A stretch of DNA of 13,658 nucleotides from an uncultured Clostridia bacterium (GCA_946619065.1 CAMOLY010000017.1:1-13658), one strand, 5' to 3'. Shown: positions 1 through 6,472, numbered from the stretch's first letter. Numbers and translations are program-made. Notes: a model not told the origin generated them from the sequence alone.

Positions 1-399
1 GAGAACGACGATCCCGGCCGCGTGACGCTGATGGACCCGCCTGAGGTCATCATGCGTCAATTCAAGCGGGCGGTCACCGACTGCGACGCCTGCGTCCGCT
101 ACGACCCGGAGCACAAAAAGGGCGTATCCAACCTGATGACGATCTATTCCGCCGCCACCGGCAAGACCTTCCCGGAGATTGAAAAGGAATTCGACGGTCA
201 GGGCTACGGCGCCTTCAAAGCTGCGGTGGGCGAGGCCGTGGTGGAGCTTCTGCGCCCGATCCGCGAGGAATCAACCCGCCTGATGGCCGACAAGGTTTAT
301 CTCGAGTCCGTCTGCAGGCAGGGCGCCGAGAAAGCGGGCTATATCGCCAATAAAACCCTGCGCAAAGTCTATAAAAAAGTGGGCTTTGTCGCCAGATAA
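1..399 (+). CDS. trpS: Tryptophanyl-tRNA synthetase, C-terminal part (5' end outside window)
   Basis: This is the last 132 codons of a class I aminoacyl-tRNA synthetase that charges tRNA-Trp in the cytoplasm. The reading frame is open from base 1. The first residues (ENDDPG) look like the continuation of a KMSKS-type loop just outside the window. The stretch with FKRAVTD, then RYDPEHKKGVSNLMTIYSA, then EFDGQGYGAFKAAVGEAVVELLRPI and the ETLRKV-like end (TLRKVYKKVG) is the typical TrpS C-terminal helical domain. The stop is TAA at 397-399. A GTG at 22 is internal, not a start. The gene sits 9 bases before tagO on the same strand, so the two may share a transcript, although they are not functionally linked. 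Confidence 0.93.
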   Translation, partial: ENDDPGRVTLMDPPEVIMRQFKRAVTDCDACVRYDPEHKKGVSNLMTIYSAATGKTFPEIEKEFDGQGYGAFKAAVGEAVVELLRPIREESTRLMADKVYLESVCRQGAEKAGYIANKTLRKVYKKVGFVAR

Positions 400-408
400 G
401 AGGCTGCT

Positions 409-1599
409 ATGATTTTAGACGTACATTTTCTGATCCGCGTCGGCCTTGCCCTGCTGGCCGCCGGCGTGGTTTCCTTTGCGGTGACACCTGTGGTCAAGAT
501 CCTGGCCCAAAAAATGGGTGTGATGGACATTCCGAAGGATAGCCGCCGGATGCACAAGGTACCGATCCCCCGCATGGGCGGATTGGCAATCTTCCTGGCC
601 TTTTTCCTGTCCGTGCTTGCCTTCTCGAAGCAGATCGACCGCCCGTTGTCGGCAATTCTGCTCGGCGCGGTTGTGATTGTGATTCTCGGCGTGTTTGACG
701 ACAAATACGCCTTGAGCGCAAAGCTCAAGCTGCTTGTCCAGATCGGCGCAGCCTGTATTGTGGTCTTCTACGGCAACTGCCGCATCAGCCGCCTGACGAA
801 CCCCTTTGGAAACAGCCTGTACGATTACTGGGATCTGGGAGTCTGGTCGTACCCGATCACGATCATCTGGATCGTCGCGATCACCAACGCCGTGAACTTC
901 ATCGATGGCCTTGACGGCCTGGCCTGCGGTGTTTCCGCGATTTCCGCCATCAACCTGCTTGTCATCGCCCTGCTGGTCTCGGACGGAAGAGTCGCGATCG
1001 TGATGGCTGCGCTGGCCGGCGCATGTCTGGGCTTCGTGCCTTACAACTTCAACCCGGCCAAGATCTTTATGGGCGATACCGGGTCGACGTTCCTGGGCTT
1101 TATTCTGGCTACGGTATCGATCCTCGGCCTGTTTAAGGCCTACACGGTGATTTCCTTTGCGGTACCCTTCCTGATTCTGGGCCTGCCGATTTTCGACATC
1201 TGCTTTGCGGTGATCCGCCGCGTTGCCCATCATCAGAGCCCGATGGCAGCAGACCGCGGACATATCCATCACAGACTGATTGACATGGGCTTCAGCCAGA
1301 AGCAGACGGTGGCGATTGCCTACGTTCTGACCGGGATTCTCGGACTGGCGGCGGTGCTGCTGACGGTTTCCGGCGCGATGCGCGCGCTGATCCTGCTCGG
1401 CGCGATTCTGGTCGTGGGAGCAATCGGCCTGGAGCTGATTATCTCAGGCAAGCCGCTGCACAGACGGAACGGCCGAACTGTGCTGGATGGTGAGTCCACA
1501 GAGGGACTTTCCGAAGCAGAAAAAGAAACGCAGTCTGACGCAGAGACGCCGAAGGAAGAAGCGGCGCGGGAAGAGGAGGCGGCACATGCGGCCCATTAA
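409..1599 (+). CDS. tagO: Undecaprenyl-phosphate GlcNAc-1-phosphate transferase (TagO/WecA family)
   Basis: This 396-residue polytopic membrane enzyme of the MraY/WecA phosphoglycosyltransferase family transfers GlcNAc-1-phosphate from UDP-GlcNAc to undecaprenyl phosphate at the cytoplasmic face. That is the first step of teichoic acid or secondary wall polymer synthesis. Visible family signatures are the acidic pair in VFDDKYALSAK, the catalytic NFIDGLDGLACG loop, MGDTGSTFLGF, and the late HIHHRLIDMG motif of the WecA/TagO branch. About ten hydrophobic segments are present. The ATG at 409 has AAGAGG at 398-403. The last 45 residues form a hydrophilic, Glu-rich tail absent from minimal family members. 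The tail overlaps the start of wecB by 14 bases, suggesting translational coupling. The symbol rests on the family and the wecB neighbour; wecA would be equivalent. Confidence 0.92.
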   Translation: MILDVHFLIRVGLALLAAGVVSFAVTPVVKILAQKMGVMDIPKDSRRMHKVPIPRMGGLAIFLAFFLSVLAFSKQIDRPLSAILLGAVVIVILGVFDDKYALSAKLKLLVQIGAACIVVFYGNCRISRLTNPFGNSLYDYWDLGVWSYPITIIWIVAITNAVNFIDGLDGLACGVSAISAINLLVIALLVSDGRVAIVMAALAGACLGFVPYNFNPAKIFMGDTGSTFLGFILATVSILGLFKAYTVISFAVPFLILGLPIFDICFAVIRRVAHHQSPMAADRGHIHHRLIDMGFSQKQTVAIAYVLTGILGLAAVLLTVSGAMRALILLGAILVVGAIGLELIISGKPLHRRNGRTVLDGESTEGLSEAEKETQSDAETPKEEAAREEEAAHAAH

Positions 1600-2740
1600 A
1601 GTAATGTCCGTGTTCGGCACCCGGCCGGAGGCCATCAAGATGGCGCCGCTGGTGATGCAGCTGCAGGCCATGCCGGAATTTGAGTCGATCTGCTGTCTGA
1701 CCGGCCAGCATCGGGAGATGCTGGACTCCGTCATGGACATTTTTCGGCTGAAGGCTGACTATGACCTGCATATCATGCAGGCTCGCCAGACCCTCTCGTC
1801 CATCACGAGCCGTACCCTGCTCGGGATGGAGGACGTCATCACCCAGGCAAAGCCGGACCTGATTCTGGTCCACGGCGACACCTCCACGACCTTTGCCGGT
1901 GCTCTCGCCGCCTTCTATCACAGGATCCCGGTCGGTCATGTCGAGGCGGGTCTTCGTACCTGGGACAAGTACTCCCCCTATCCGGAGGAGATGAATCGCA
2001 CCCTGACCGGCGACATTGCCGAGCTGCACTTCTGCCCGACGGCGAACAACCGCGCGAATCTGGAGCGCGAGGGAATCCGCGGTGAGAAATTTCTGACAGG
2101 CAACACCGTCATCGACGCAATGAAGACCACGGTCCGTCCGGACTACGTCTTCCAGACGCCGGAGCTCAACGGACTTGATTTCGCCGGCCGCCGCGTCCTG
2201 ACCTTGACCTGTCATCGCCGTGAAAACTACGGTCAGCCGATGACGGACATCCTGACTGCGGTCCGCGAGCTGGCGGAGCGTCACCCCGAGATCGAGGTCG
2301 TCTATCCGGTCCACCTGAGCCCCGCCGTCCGCGAGACTGCCTTCTGCATTTTGAAAGACGTGCCCCGCGTTCACCTGATCGATCCGATCGACGTTGAAGA
2401 GATGCACAATCTGATGGCCCGCAGTTACTTCGTGATGACGGATTCTGGCGGCCTGCAGGAGGAAGCTCCTGCCCTCGGAAAGCCGGTTCTGGTTCTGCGC
2501 CGCGAGACCGAACGCCCGGAGGCGGTCGAAGCCGGAACGGTTCTGCTGGCCGGCGTCGAAAAGGAGCGGATTCTCCGCCTCGCGGAGGAGCTGCTGACCG
2601 ATCCGGAAACCTACCAGAAAATGGCCAAGGCAGTCAACCCCTACGGCGACGGCCATGCCAGCGAGCGGATTGCCCAGGCAATCCTCTGGTATTTCCATCG
2701 GCGCGGCGACCGTCCCGCCGACTTCCAGCCAGGAACCTGA
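1586..2740 (+). CDS. wecB: UDP-N-acetylglucosamine 2-epimerase (non-hydrolysing)
   Basis: This 384-residue cytosolic enzyme interconverts UDP-GlcNAc and UDP-ManNAc, the ManNAc donor for wall polymers (mnaA in Gram-positive nomenclature). Motifs in order are FGTRPEAIKMAPL, TGQHREMLD, VHGDTSTTFAGALAAFY, VGHVEAGLRT with YPEEMNR, GNTVIDA, TCHRREN, the YPVHLSP motif and the C-terminal MTDSGGLQEEAPALGKPVLVLR nucleotide-binding region. The Asp, two Glu and His of the family active site (in HGD, VEAG, PEEMNR and CHRREN) are all present. I chose the ATG at 1586 because GAGGAGG at 1573-1579 precedes it by 6 bases and the protein then begins as in the family. A longer frame from 1487 would add only Arg/Lys-rich residues antiphase to the tagO tail. 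Overlap with tagO is 14 bases. Confidence 0.95.
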   Translation: MRPIKVMSVFGTRPEAIKMAPLVMQLQAMPEFESICCLTGQHREMLDSVMDIFRLKADYDLHIMQARQTLSSITSRTLLGMEDVITQAKPDLILVHGDTSTTFAGALAAFYHRIPVGHVEAGLRTWDKYSPYPEEMNRTLTGDIAELHFCPTANNRANLEREGIRGEKFLTGNTVIDAMKTTVRPDYVFQTPELNGLDFAGRRVLTLTCHRRENYGQPMTDILTAVRELAERHPEIEVVYPVHLSPAVRETAFCILKDVPRVHLIDPIDVEEMHNLMARSYFVMTDSGGLQEEAPALGKPVLVLRRETERPEAVEAGTVLLAGVEKERILRLAEELLTDPETYQKMAKAVNPYGDGHASERIAQAILWYFHRRGDRPADFQPGT

Positions 2741-2776
2741 CTTGCGCCAGGATTCCGATGACGAAAAAAACAATCA

Positions 2777-2810
2777 GACCCGCTCAGGAGCGTCTGCCCT
2801 TGAGCGGGTC
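2777..2810. terminator. Bidirectional hairpin terminator between wecB and the convergent cluster
   Basis: A perfect 10-bp stem, GACCCGCTCA (2777-2786) with TGAGCGGGTC (2801-2810), encloses a 14-base loop. Read on the minus strand it is followed, after about six bases, by a seven-T run (the A run at 2764-2770), so it best fits termination of the minus-strand cluster that ends at 2866. On the plus strand only a weak pyrimidine stretch follows, but the position 37 bases after the wecB stop suggests it serves both convergent transcripts. Confidence 0.75.
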
Positions 2811-2865
2811 ATTCTCTTGCCTGAATCCGTCTCTGCGGTGCGCCGGGGTCGACGGTTCATGCTGG

Positions 2866-3309
2866 TCATCGTCCTGGGTCCGGGGCGTTTCCGAGCAACA
2901 GATACAGTGCCGCTGCGATCAGCAGCTCCGTCCCGCTCGCCCCGTCATTTTTCATTGTCAGCAGCAGTACCGCCAGGATCAAAAAATCCTCGGTGTCCAG
3001 CCCGCGCAGCAGCATTCCGATGCCCCCGCCCGGAAAACCGCCGGGCGGGGGACGTCCCATCGGACCCGGCCGCGTTCCGGGCCGAGACGGCGGTCCTGGG
3101 TGATGTTGCGGGCCAACCCCATGCGTCCGCTTCGGGGGTTCTCCCAATTCTCCATGCGGCTTCACCTGTGTCGGCGTACCGGGATCCTGCTGCCGGCCCG
3201 CTTCCGGCGTAATATTCCGCTGCGCCTGCTGCGTCTTTGCAGCACCCTGTGCATGCCGGCGGTAGCCCCCGTTCCCGTCGGGCAGATACCGGCTATACAT
3301 GATTTCCAT
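2866..3309 (-). CDS. Hypothetical protein with Pro/Gly-rich middle and two hydrophobic C-terminal segments
   Basis: This is a 147-residue protein of unknown function. The N-terminus (MYSRYLPDGNGGYRR) resembles short conserved proteins I associate with Clostridia. The middle (roughly residues 25-95) is rich in Gln, Pro and Gly and probably disordered. The end carries two short hydrophobic stretches, DFLILAVLLLTM and TELLIAAALYLLLG, which could be a helical hairpin on or in the membrane. It is the last gene of a three-gene minus-strand cluster and overlaps the previous gene by 17 bases. No good ribosome site is visible, so it is probably translated by coupling. An in-frame ATG three codons later (start at 3300) is an equally good start and gives 144 residues. 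No function is assigned. Confidence 0.75.
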   Translation of the reverse strand: MEIMYSRYLPDGNGGYRRHAQGAAKTQQAQRNITPEAGRQQDPGTPTQVKPHGELGEPPKRTHGVGPQHHPGPPSRPGTRPGPMGRPPPGGFPGGGIGMLLRGLDTEDFLILAVLLLTMKNDGASGTELLIAAALYLLLGNAPDPGR

Positions 3310-3646
3310 GGCCGGAGGCGAGCAACATTCCCGCCAGACGCGACAGGCGGGCGGCTGTCAGAGCGCGTTCGGCCTTCCTGCGTCCCCGCTCCGAGAGGCC
3401 GGAACGCAGTGCGGAGAATACACGCTCCTCGCTGCCGGTCATGGTCCCCAGTCTGGCCATCATTGCTGCGATCTGACCGTCCGGCGTGACCTGTCCGGGC
3501 GAAGAGGACTGTTCGGGTCCGGCCTCCTGCGGCTGATCGTCCTGCGGCTCCGGCTGCAGACCGAGGGCGGCTGCCATTTGCTGAAGCTGGGCCATCTGTG
3601 CCGGGTCGGAGAGAATGGCCTGAATGGTATTCTGCAGATCCTCCAT
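3293..3646 (-). CDS. Hypothetical protein, helical, middle gene of minus-strand cluster
   Basis: This is a 117-residue protein not assigned to a characterised family. The N-terminus (MEDLQNTIQAILSDPAQMAQLQQMAAALG) is a predicted amphipathic helical segment. A Gln/Pro/Glu linker (about residues 33-60) follows, then a helical C-terminal part (EERVFSALRSGLSERGRRKAERALTAARLSRLAGMLL). This layout recalls short Clostridia proteins I remember only as hypothetical. The start at 3646 is chosen because the ATG overlaps the TGA of the preceding gene (TGATG), a classical coupling arrangement. Extending the frame to 3907 would add an implausible Arg/Pro/Ala-rich stretch that is the antiphase reading of the upstream gene. 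It overlaps the next gene by 17 bases. Confidence 0.78.
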   Translation of the reverse strand: MEDLQNTIQAILSDPAQMAQLQQMAAALGLQPEPQDDQPQEAGPEQSSSPGQVTPDGQIAAMMARLGTMTGSEERVFSALRSGLSERGRRKAERALTAARLSRLAGMLLASGHGNHV

Positions 3647-3888
3647 CACAGCTTCTCCCCGAGCCGACCGGCCAGCTCCTCGCCTTCGCCGCCGAGCAGC
3701 GGCGCGAGGATCTGCTGCGCGGCCCCGGCGTCGCCGGCGCGGATCGCTTGCGCGGCAGCCTGCAGGGTGCCCGGGCCGCCTTTTTGCAGAAGACGGAGCA
3801 GGGCTGCCCCGTCCGGGCTCTGCAGGAGCTTGCGGAGCCGCTCCGGGTCCGGCTCGTTCACAGAAAATTTCCGCTTTTCTCCATTCAT
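3646..3888 (-). CDS. Hypothetical 80-residue helical protein, first gene of minus-strand cluster
   Basis: This small cytoplasmic protein has no assigned function. A basic N-terminus (MNGEKRKFSV) is followed by Leu/Ala-rich predicted helices (PERLRKLLQSPDGAALLRLL, LQAAAQAIRAGDAGAAQQIL, GEELAGRLGEKL), with no membrane segment and no Cys. The ATG at 3888 is supported by GGGAGG (minus-strand reading of 3896-3901), 7 bases upstream, the best ribosome site of the cluster. A longer frame to 4002 would run across the divergent promoter region and is rejected. Its stop shares one base with the start of the next gene. It likely leads the transcript that ends at the 2777-2810 hairpin. Confidence 0.8.
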   Translation of the reverse strand: MNGEKRKFSVNEPDPERLRKLLQSPDGAALLRLLQKGGPGTLQAAAQAIRAGDAGAAQQILAPLLGGEGEELAGRLGEKL

Positions 3889-3892
3889 TGCC

Positions 3893-3921
3893 TTGCCTCC
3901 CACACAATTATTTGCTATAAT
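3893..3921 (+). promoter_or_regulatory. Sigma-A-type promoter for the phosphodiesterase-coaX pair
   Basis: TTGCCT (3893-3898) and a perfect TATAAT (3916-3921) are separated by 17 bases, a good housekeeping promoter on the plus strand. Transcription would begin near 3928, leaving a leader of about 28 bases before the GTG at 3956. The -35 overlaps the ribosome site of the divergent minus-strand gene. The A/T-rich block 3902-3927 must therefore also hold that gene's promoter: on the minus strand TATTAT can be read here, but I cannot identify a good -35 for it. Confidence 0.7.
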
Positions 3922-3955
3922 AATCATATGCGGAAGGGAAGGGAATGGTGCCGGC

Positions 3956-4429
3956 GTGAAGGTTTTGGTTTTCTCCGATTCCCATGGGGAACTCGGCCAC
4001 ATGCAGCGGATGATCGAACGGGAGAAGCCGGACTACGTCTTCCACCTGGGCGACCATGACCGCGACGCAGACGAGCTCCGCCGGGATTACCCCCTGCTTC
4101 CGATTGCGAACGTCCGCGGCAACTGCGACTGGTACTCCGACACGCCGCTGACGCTGACGTTTGACCTTGGCAGCTTCCGGTTTTTCCTCTGCCACGGTCA
4201 CACCTACGGCGTCAAGAACCATCTGCTTCAGGCGGTGTACGCCGCAGAAGAAGCTCGCGCGGATTTCCTGCTCTTCGGGCATACCCACGAACCGCTTCTG
4301 GATGAGGAAAACGGCATTCACATTCTGAATCCCGGCGCCTGCGGCTATGGCCCCCGGCCAACCTGCGCCGTGATTACGCTCGGACCGGGCAAAACCTGCT
4401 CGGCCTCGATTCAGACCATAGAAAGCTGA
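3956..4429 (+). CDS. YfcE/MJ0936-family metallophosphoesterase
   Basis: This 157-residue calcineurin-like phosphodiesterase is probably a cytosolic metal-dependent enzyme; relatives cleave model phosphodiesters, and the natural substrate is uncertain. All metal-binding motifs are present: SDSHG (Asp8, His10), HLGDHD (Asp33), RGNCD (Asn56), CHGH (His80, His82) and FGHTH (His109, His111). The length is usual for the family. The start is the GTG at 3956, because the protein then begins directly with the first beta strand (VKVLVFSDSHG) and no in-frame ATG lies nearby. A four-codon mini-frame (ATG at 3945, TGA at 3957-3959) overlaps this GTG and may couple initiation to the GGAAGGGAAGGG purine tract at 3932-3943. 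The gene ends 10 bases before coaX. Confidence 0.9.
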   Translation: MKVLVFSDSHGELGHMQRMIEREKPDYVFHLGDHDRDADELRRDYPLLPIANVRGNCDWYSDTPLTLTFDLGSFRFFLCHGHTYGVKNHLLQAVYAAEEARADFLLFGHTHEPLLDEENGIHILNPGACGYGPRPTCAVITLGPGKTCSASIQTIES

Positions 4430-4439
4430 GGTGCAGCCT

Positions 4440-5207
4440 ATGATTCTTGCAATTGACATCGGGAACAGCAACATTGTCCTTGGCGGTCTGGACGGAGATC
4501 GCATTGCCTTTCAGGCCCGCATGGCCACGGATCCGGTCAAGACGGCGGACCAGTACTGTGCGGAGCTCAAATCCATGCTGTCTCTTTTTGATCTCGACCC
4601 GAGGACGCTGGAGGGCTCAATCGTCTCCTCGGTCGTCCCGCCGGTCAGCAATTCCATTGAAGACGCAGTGGAACGTCTGTCCGGTCACCGGCCGCTGATC
4701 GTTGGCCCCGGAATCCGGACCGGGGTAAAAATTGCCATTGATGATCCCGCCCAGGCCGGTGCGGATCTGGTTGTCGCGGCTGCCGCAGTGCTGGCGGAGT
4801 ACGGTGCGCCGGCCTGTGTGATCGATCTTGGCACCGCGACCACGATCACCGCCCTGGACCGGAACGGCGTCTTCCTTGGCGGTACGATCCACCCCGGCGT
4901 CCGGATTTCGCTCCGCGCCCTGACCAGCGGGACAGCCCAGCTTCCCGGCATCAGCCTGGAGGCTCCGAGAAAGGTCATCGGTACCAATACGGTCGACTCG
5001 ATGCGCGCCGGCATTCTGACGGGAACCGCCTGCATGCTGGACGGAATGATTGACCGCTTTGAACAGGAGCTGGGCTATTCGCTCCCGGTGATCGCCACCG
5101 GAGGCCTTGCGAAGCTGGTCATGCCGCTGTGCAGACGCAGCATGATTCTCGATCAGGATCTCCTGCTGAAGGGCCTGCGCGAGATCTACCGCCGGAACAT
5201 CAAATAG
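4440..5207 (+). CDS. coaX: Type III pantothenate kinase
   Basis: This 255-residue enzyme phosphorylates pantothenate to 4'-phosphopantothenate, the first committed step of coenzyme A synthesis. It belongs to the ASKHA-fold CoaX family. Motifs visible are the N-terminal phosphate loop DIGNSN (Asp6), the PGIRTGVKI segment, GADLVVAAAA (the position often written GADR in other members), VIDLGTATTITALD, and FLGGTIHPGVRISLRAL with the following T-x-QLP motif (TAQLPGI). The ATG at 4440 is preceded by GAGGTG at 4428-4433 with 6-base spacing. A GTG at 4431 in the same frame is part of that ribosome site, so I reject it as the start. It follows the phosphodiesterase closely and probably shares its promoter. 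Its last 8 bases overlap a small convergent gene. Confidence 0.95.
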   Translation: MILAIDIGNSNIVLGGLDGDRIAFQARMATDPVKTADQYCAELKSMLSLFDLDPRTLEGSIVSSVVPPVSNSIEDAVERLSGHRPLIVGPGIRTGVKIAIDDPAQAGADLVVAAAAVLAEYGAPACVIDLGTATTITALDRNGVFLGGTIHPGVRISLRALTSGTAQLPGISLEAPRKVIGTNTVDSMRAGILTGTACMLDGMIDRFEQELGYSLPVIATGGLAKLVMPLCRRSMILDQDLLLKGLREIYRRNIK

Positions 5208-5367
5208 CGCACAGGCAGAGGATCGAGGCGGCGATGACGCCCAGGCTGACGCCCAGGGCCGTCACAGCCTCCCGGATCGCTGCCAGCTCCGCGGCCTTTC
5301 TGCGCGCAGCGGCTGCGGAAGGGGAGAAGCGGTCCATCGTACGGTGTGCATTTGATACGTTCGTCAT
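5200..5367 (-). CDS. Small membrane protein, 55 residues, convergent with coaX
   Basis: This short gene is of unknown function. The protein has a polar N-terminus (MTNVSNAHRTMDRF), a basic segment (AAARRKAAELAAIREA) and a C-terminal hydrophobic helix of about 20 residues (VTALGVSLGVIAASILCLCA). That points to a single-pass membrane protein with its N-terminus in the cytoplasm. Support for it being real is the strong GGAGGG (minus-strand reading of 5376-5381), 8 bases before the ATG at 5367, together with the coherent basic-then-hydrophobic architecture. The stop lies inside the end of coaX, an 8-base tail-to-tail overlap. It shares the A/T-rich region 5383-5450 with the divergent hydrolase gene. 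Confidence 0.65.
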   Translation of the reverse strand: MTNVSNAHRTMDRFSPSAAAARRKAAELAAIREAVTALGVSLGVIAASILCLCAI

Positions 5368-5418
5368 AAGAGCATCCCTCCGTAAGTTTGATTTCTATAG
5401 AGATTCTAATAAATCTAT

Positions 5419-5436
5419 TGTCCTATAAACAGGACA
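5419..5436. promoter_or_regulatory. Palindrome-like candidate operator A before the hydrolase gene
   Basis: TGTCCTATAAACAGGACA has 6-base inverted arms (TGTCCT and AGGACA) around a 6-base A/T centre. It sits 14 bases before the hydrolase ATG, in the leader and promoter zone and just ahead of the ribosome site. Its reverse complement matches site B (6408-6425) at 16 of 18 positions. The symmetry and placement suggest a dimeric repressor; the regulator family is not identifiable from this alone. Confidence 0.5.
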
Positions 5437-5450
5437 GAAAGGAGCCCCGC

Positions 5451-6371
5451 ATGAGAGAATTTTCCTTTCCGGCCAGAAAGCATACTGATATCCACTGCTG
5501 CAAGTGGGAGCCCCAAGGATCGGTCCGCGGCGTGATCCAGATCATCCACGGCATCGCGGAATACGCGGCTCGCTATGACGAGCTGGCCAAGGTTTTCACA
5601 GACCACGGCTTCGTTGTGGTTGCCGAAGACCACATGGGCCACGGCAAGTCCATCTCCGAGGAGATCCCCCAGGGCTGCCTTGCTGACGGCTGGGAGACCA
5701 TGGCAGCCGACAGCTACCGTCTGACCGGCATGACCCGCGAAGAGTACCCGGAGACTCCCTATTTCCTCTACGGTCACAGCATGGGCTCCTTCCTGACTCG
5801 CACGATCCTCTACACCTATCCGGACGCGGGCTTTGCCGGCGTCGTGATCAGCGGCACCGGCTGGATGCCAAAGCTGGTTCTCAAGGGCGGCCGCGCAATC
5901 TGCAGAGTCGAGGCGAAAAAACACGGTTGGAACGGCACCAGCGCTACCATCGACAAGCTGATGTTCGGCTCCTACAACAAGGGCTTCGACCATCCCCGCA
6001 CGCCGGTGGACTGGCTCACCCGAGATGAAGCAGTCGTTGACCGCTATATTGAAGACCCGCTGTGTGGCTTCTCCGCCTCCGTCGGCCTTGCCAGCGAGAT
6101 GCTTGGCGGCATGCTCCGCAACGAGGACAGGAAGAACCTGGAGAAGATGCCGAAGGACCTGCCGATCCTTTTCGTCTCCGGCGACAAGGACCCGGTCGGC
6201 TCGAACGGCAAGGGCGTGCGCCAGACATATGAGGCCTTCCGCCAGGCCGGCATGCAGGATGTGAGCTGCAAGCTCTATCCCGACGGCCGCCACGAGATGC
6301 ACAATGAACTGAACCGCGACGAGCTCCACCGTGATGTGCTGGCCTTCCTCGACCGGGTGCTGGCAAAGTAA
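5451..6371 (+). CDS. Alpha/beta hydrolase, monoacylglycerol lipase/lysophospholipase-like
   Basis: This 306-residue serine hydrolase of the Hydrolase_4 (serine aminopeptidase S33) group typically acts on monoacylglycerols, lysophospholipids or similar esters. The N-terminus holds the oxyanion-side motif IIHGIAEYAARYDELA, followed by DHMGHGKS. The nucleophile elbow is GHSMGS (Ser110). The likely acid is Asp247 in DKDPVGSNG, and the base is His281 in DGRHEMHNE. No signal peptide or membrane helix is visible, so it is probably cytosolic. The ATG at 5451 has AAAGGAG at 5438-5444 with 6-base spacing; upstream in-frame codons lie in the A/T-rich leader and are rejected. It appears monocistronic, with candidate operator A before it and a hairpin plus candidate operator B after it. 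The substrate cannot be named from sequence. Confidence 0.9.
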   Translation: MREFSFPARKHTDIHCCKWEPQGSVRGVIQIIHGIAEYAARYDELAKVFTDHGFVVVAEDHMGHGKSISEEIPQGCLADGWETMAADSYRLTGMTREEYPETPYFLYGHSMGSFLTRTILYTYPDAGFAGVVISGTGWMPKLVLKGGRAICRVEAKKHGWNGTSATIDKLMFGSYNKGFDHPRTPVDWLTRDEAVVDRYIEDPLCGFSASVGLASEMLGGMLRNEDRKNLEKMPKDLPILFVSGDKDPVGSNGKGVRQTYEAFRQAGMQDVSCKLYPDGRHEMHNELNRDELHRDVLAFLDRVLAK

Positions 6372-6380
6372 GACGGATCC

Positions 6381-6395
6381 GGCCCATGCCGGGCC
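6381..6395. terminator. Short G/C hairpin after the hydrolase gene
   Basis: GGCCC (6381-6385) and GGGCC (6391-6395) form a 5-bp stem with a 5-base loop, ten bases after the hydrolase stop. No T run follows in either direction, so it is at best a weak terminator or a 3' end stabiliser. Confidence 0.35.
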
Positions 6396-6407
6396 ACAAG
6401 ATACTAT

Positions 6408-6425
6408 TGTACCGTTTATAGGACA
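6408..6425. promoter_or_regulatory. Palindrome-like candidate operator B before the 38-residue gene
   Basis: TGTACCGTTTATAGGACA matches the reverse complement of site A (TGTCCTGTTTATAGGACA) at 16 of 18 positions. In the direct orientation both sites are also flanked by CTATTGT on the left and AGGACAGAAA on the right at identical spacing. It lies 63 bases before the next start codon. Shared flanks and core make chance similarity unlikely and suggest either one regulator or a duplicated promoter region. Confidence 0.5.
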
Positions 6426-6456
6426 GAAACAAGGCTAATCTGAATACAGAAATCAA

Positions 6457-6472
6457 CGATCGGAACCGATCG
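6457..6472. repeat. Short inverted and direct repeat before the 38-residue gene
   Basis: CGATCGG and CCGATCG flank a central AA as a 7-bp inverted repeat (6457-6463 and 6466-6472). The same bases also read as a direct repeat of CGATCGGAA (6457-6465 and 6467-6475). The right arm abuts the ribosome site AAAGGA (6474-6479), so an RNA hairpin here could affect access to it. Confidence 0.45.

Noticed and set aside
415..1272. Long open frame on the minus strand within tagO
   Set aside because: It mirrors the tagO codons, has a low-complexity His/Arg/Asp/Gln composition and no ribosome site. TagO motifs on the plus strand are unambiguous.
1487..1585. N-terminal extension of wecB with a run of Arg and Lys
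   Set aside because: It is the antiphase reading of the Glu/Ala-rich tagO tail. The ATG at 1586 has its own ribosome site and matches the family start.
1439..2773. A 444-codon open frame on the minus strand across wecB
   Set aside because: Antisense shadow of a G/C-rich gene. No recognisable protein pattern, and the plus-strand epimerase motifs are complete.
2758..3489. Plus-strand open frames opposite the three-gene minus-strand cluster
   Set aside because: Arg/Pro/Ser-rich shadow sequences without ribosome sites. The minus-strand frames show helices, a hydrophobic end and coupled starts.
3649..3907. Upstream extension of the 117-residue minus-strand protein
   Set aside because: The added 87 residues are an Arg/Pro/Ala-rich antiphase reading of the 80-residue gene. 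The coupled ATG at 3646 is preferred.
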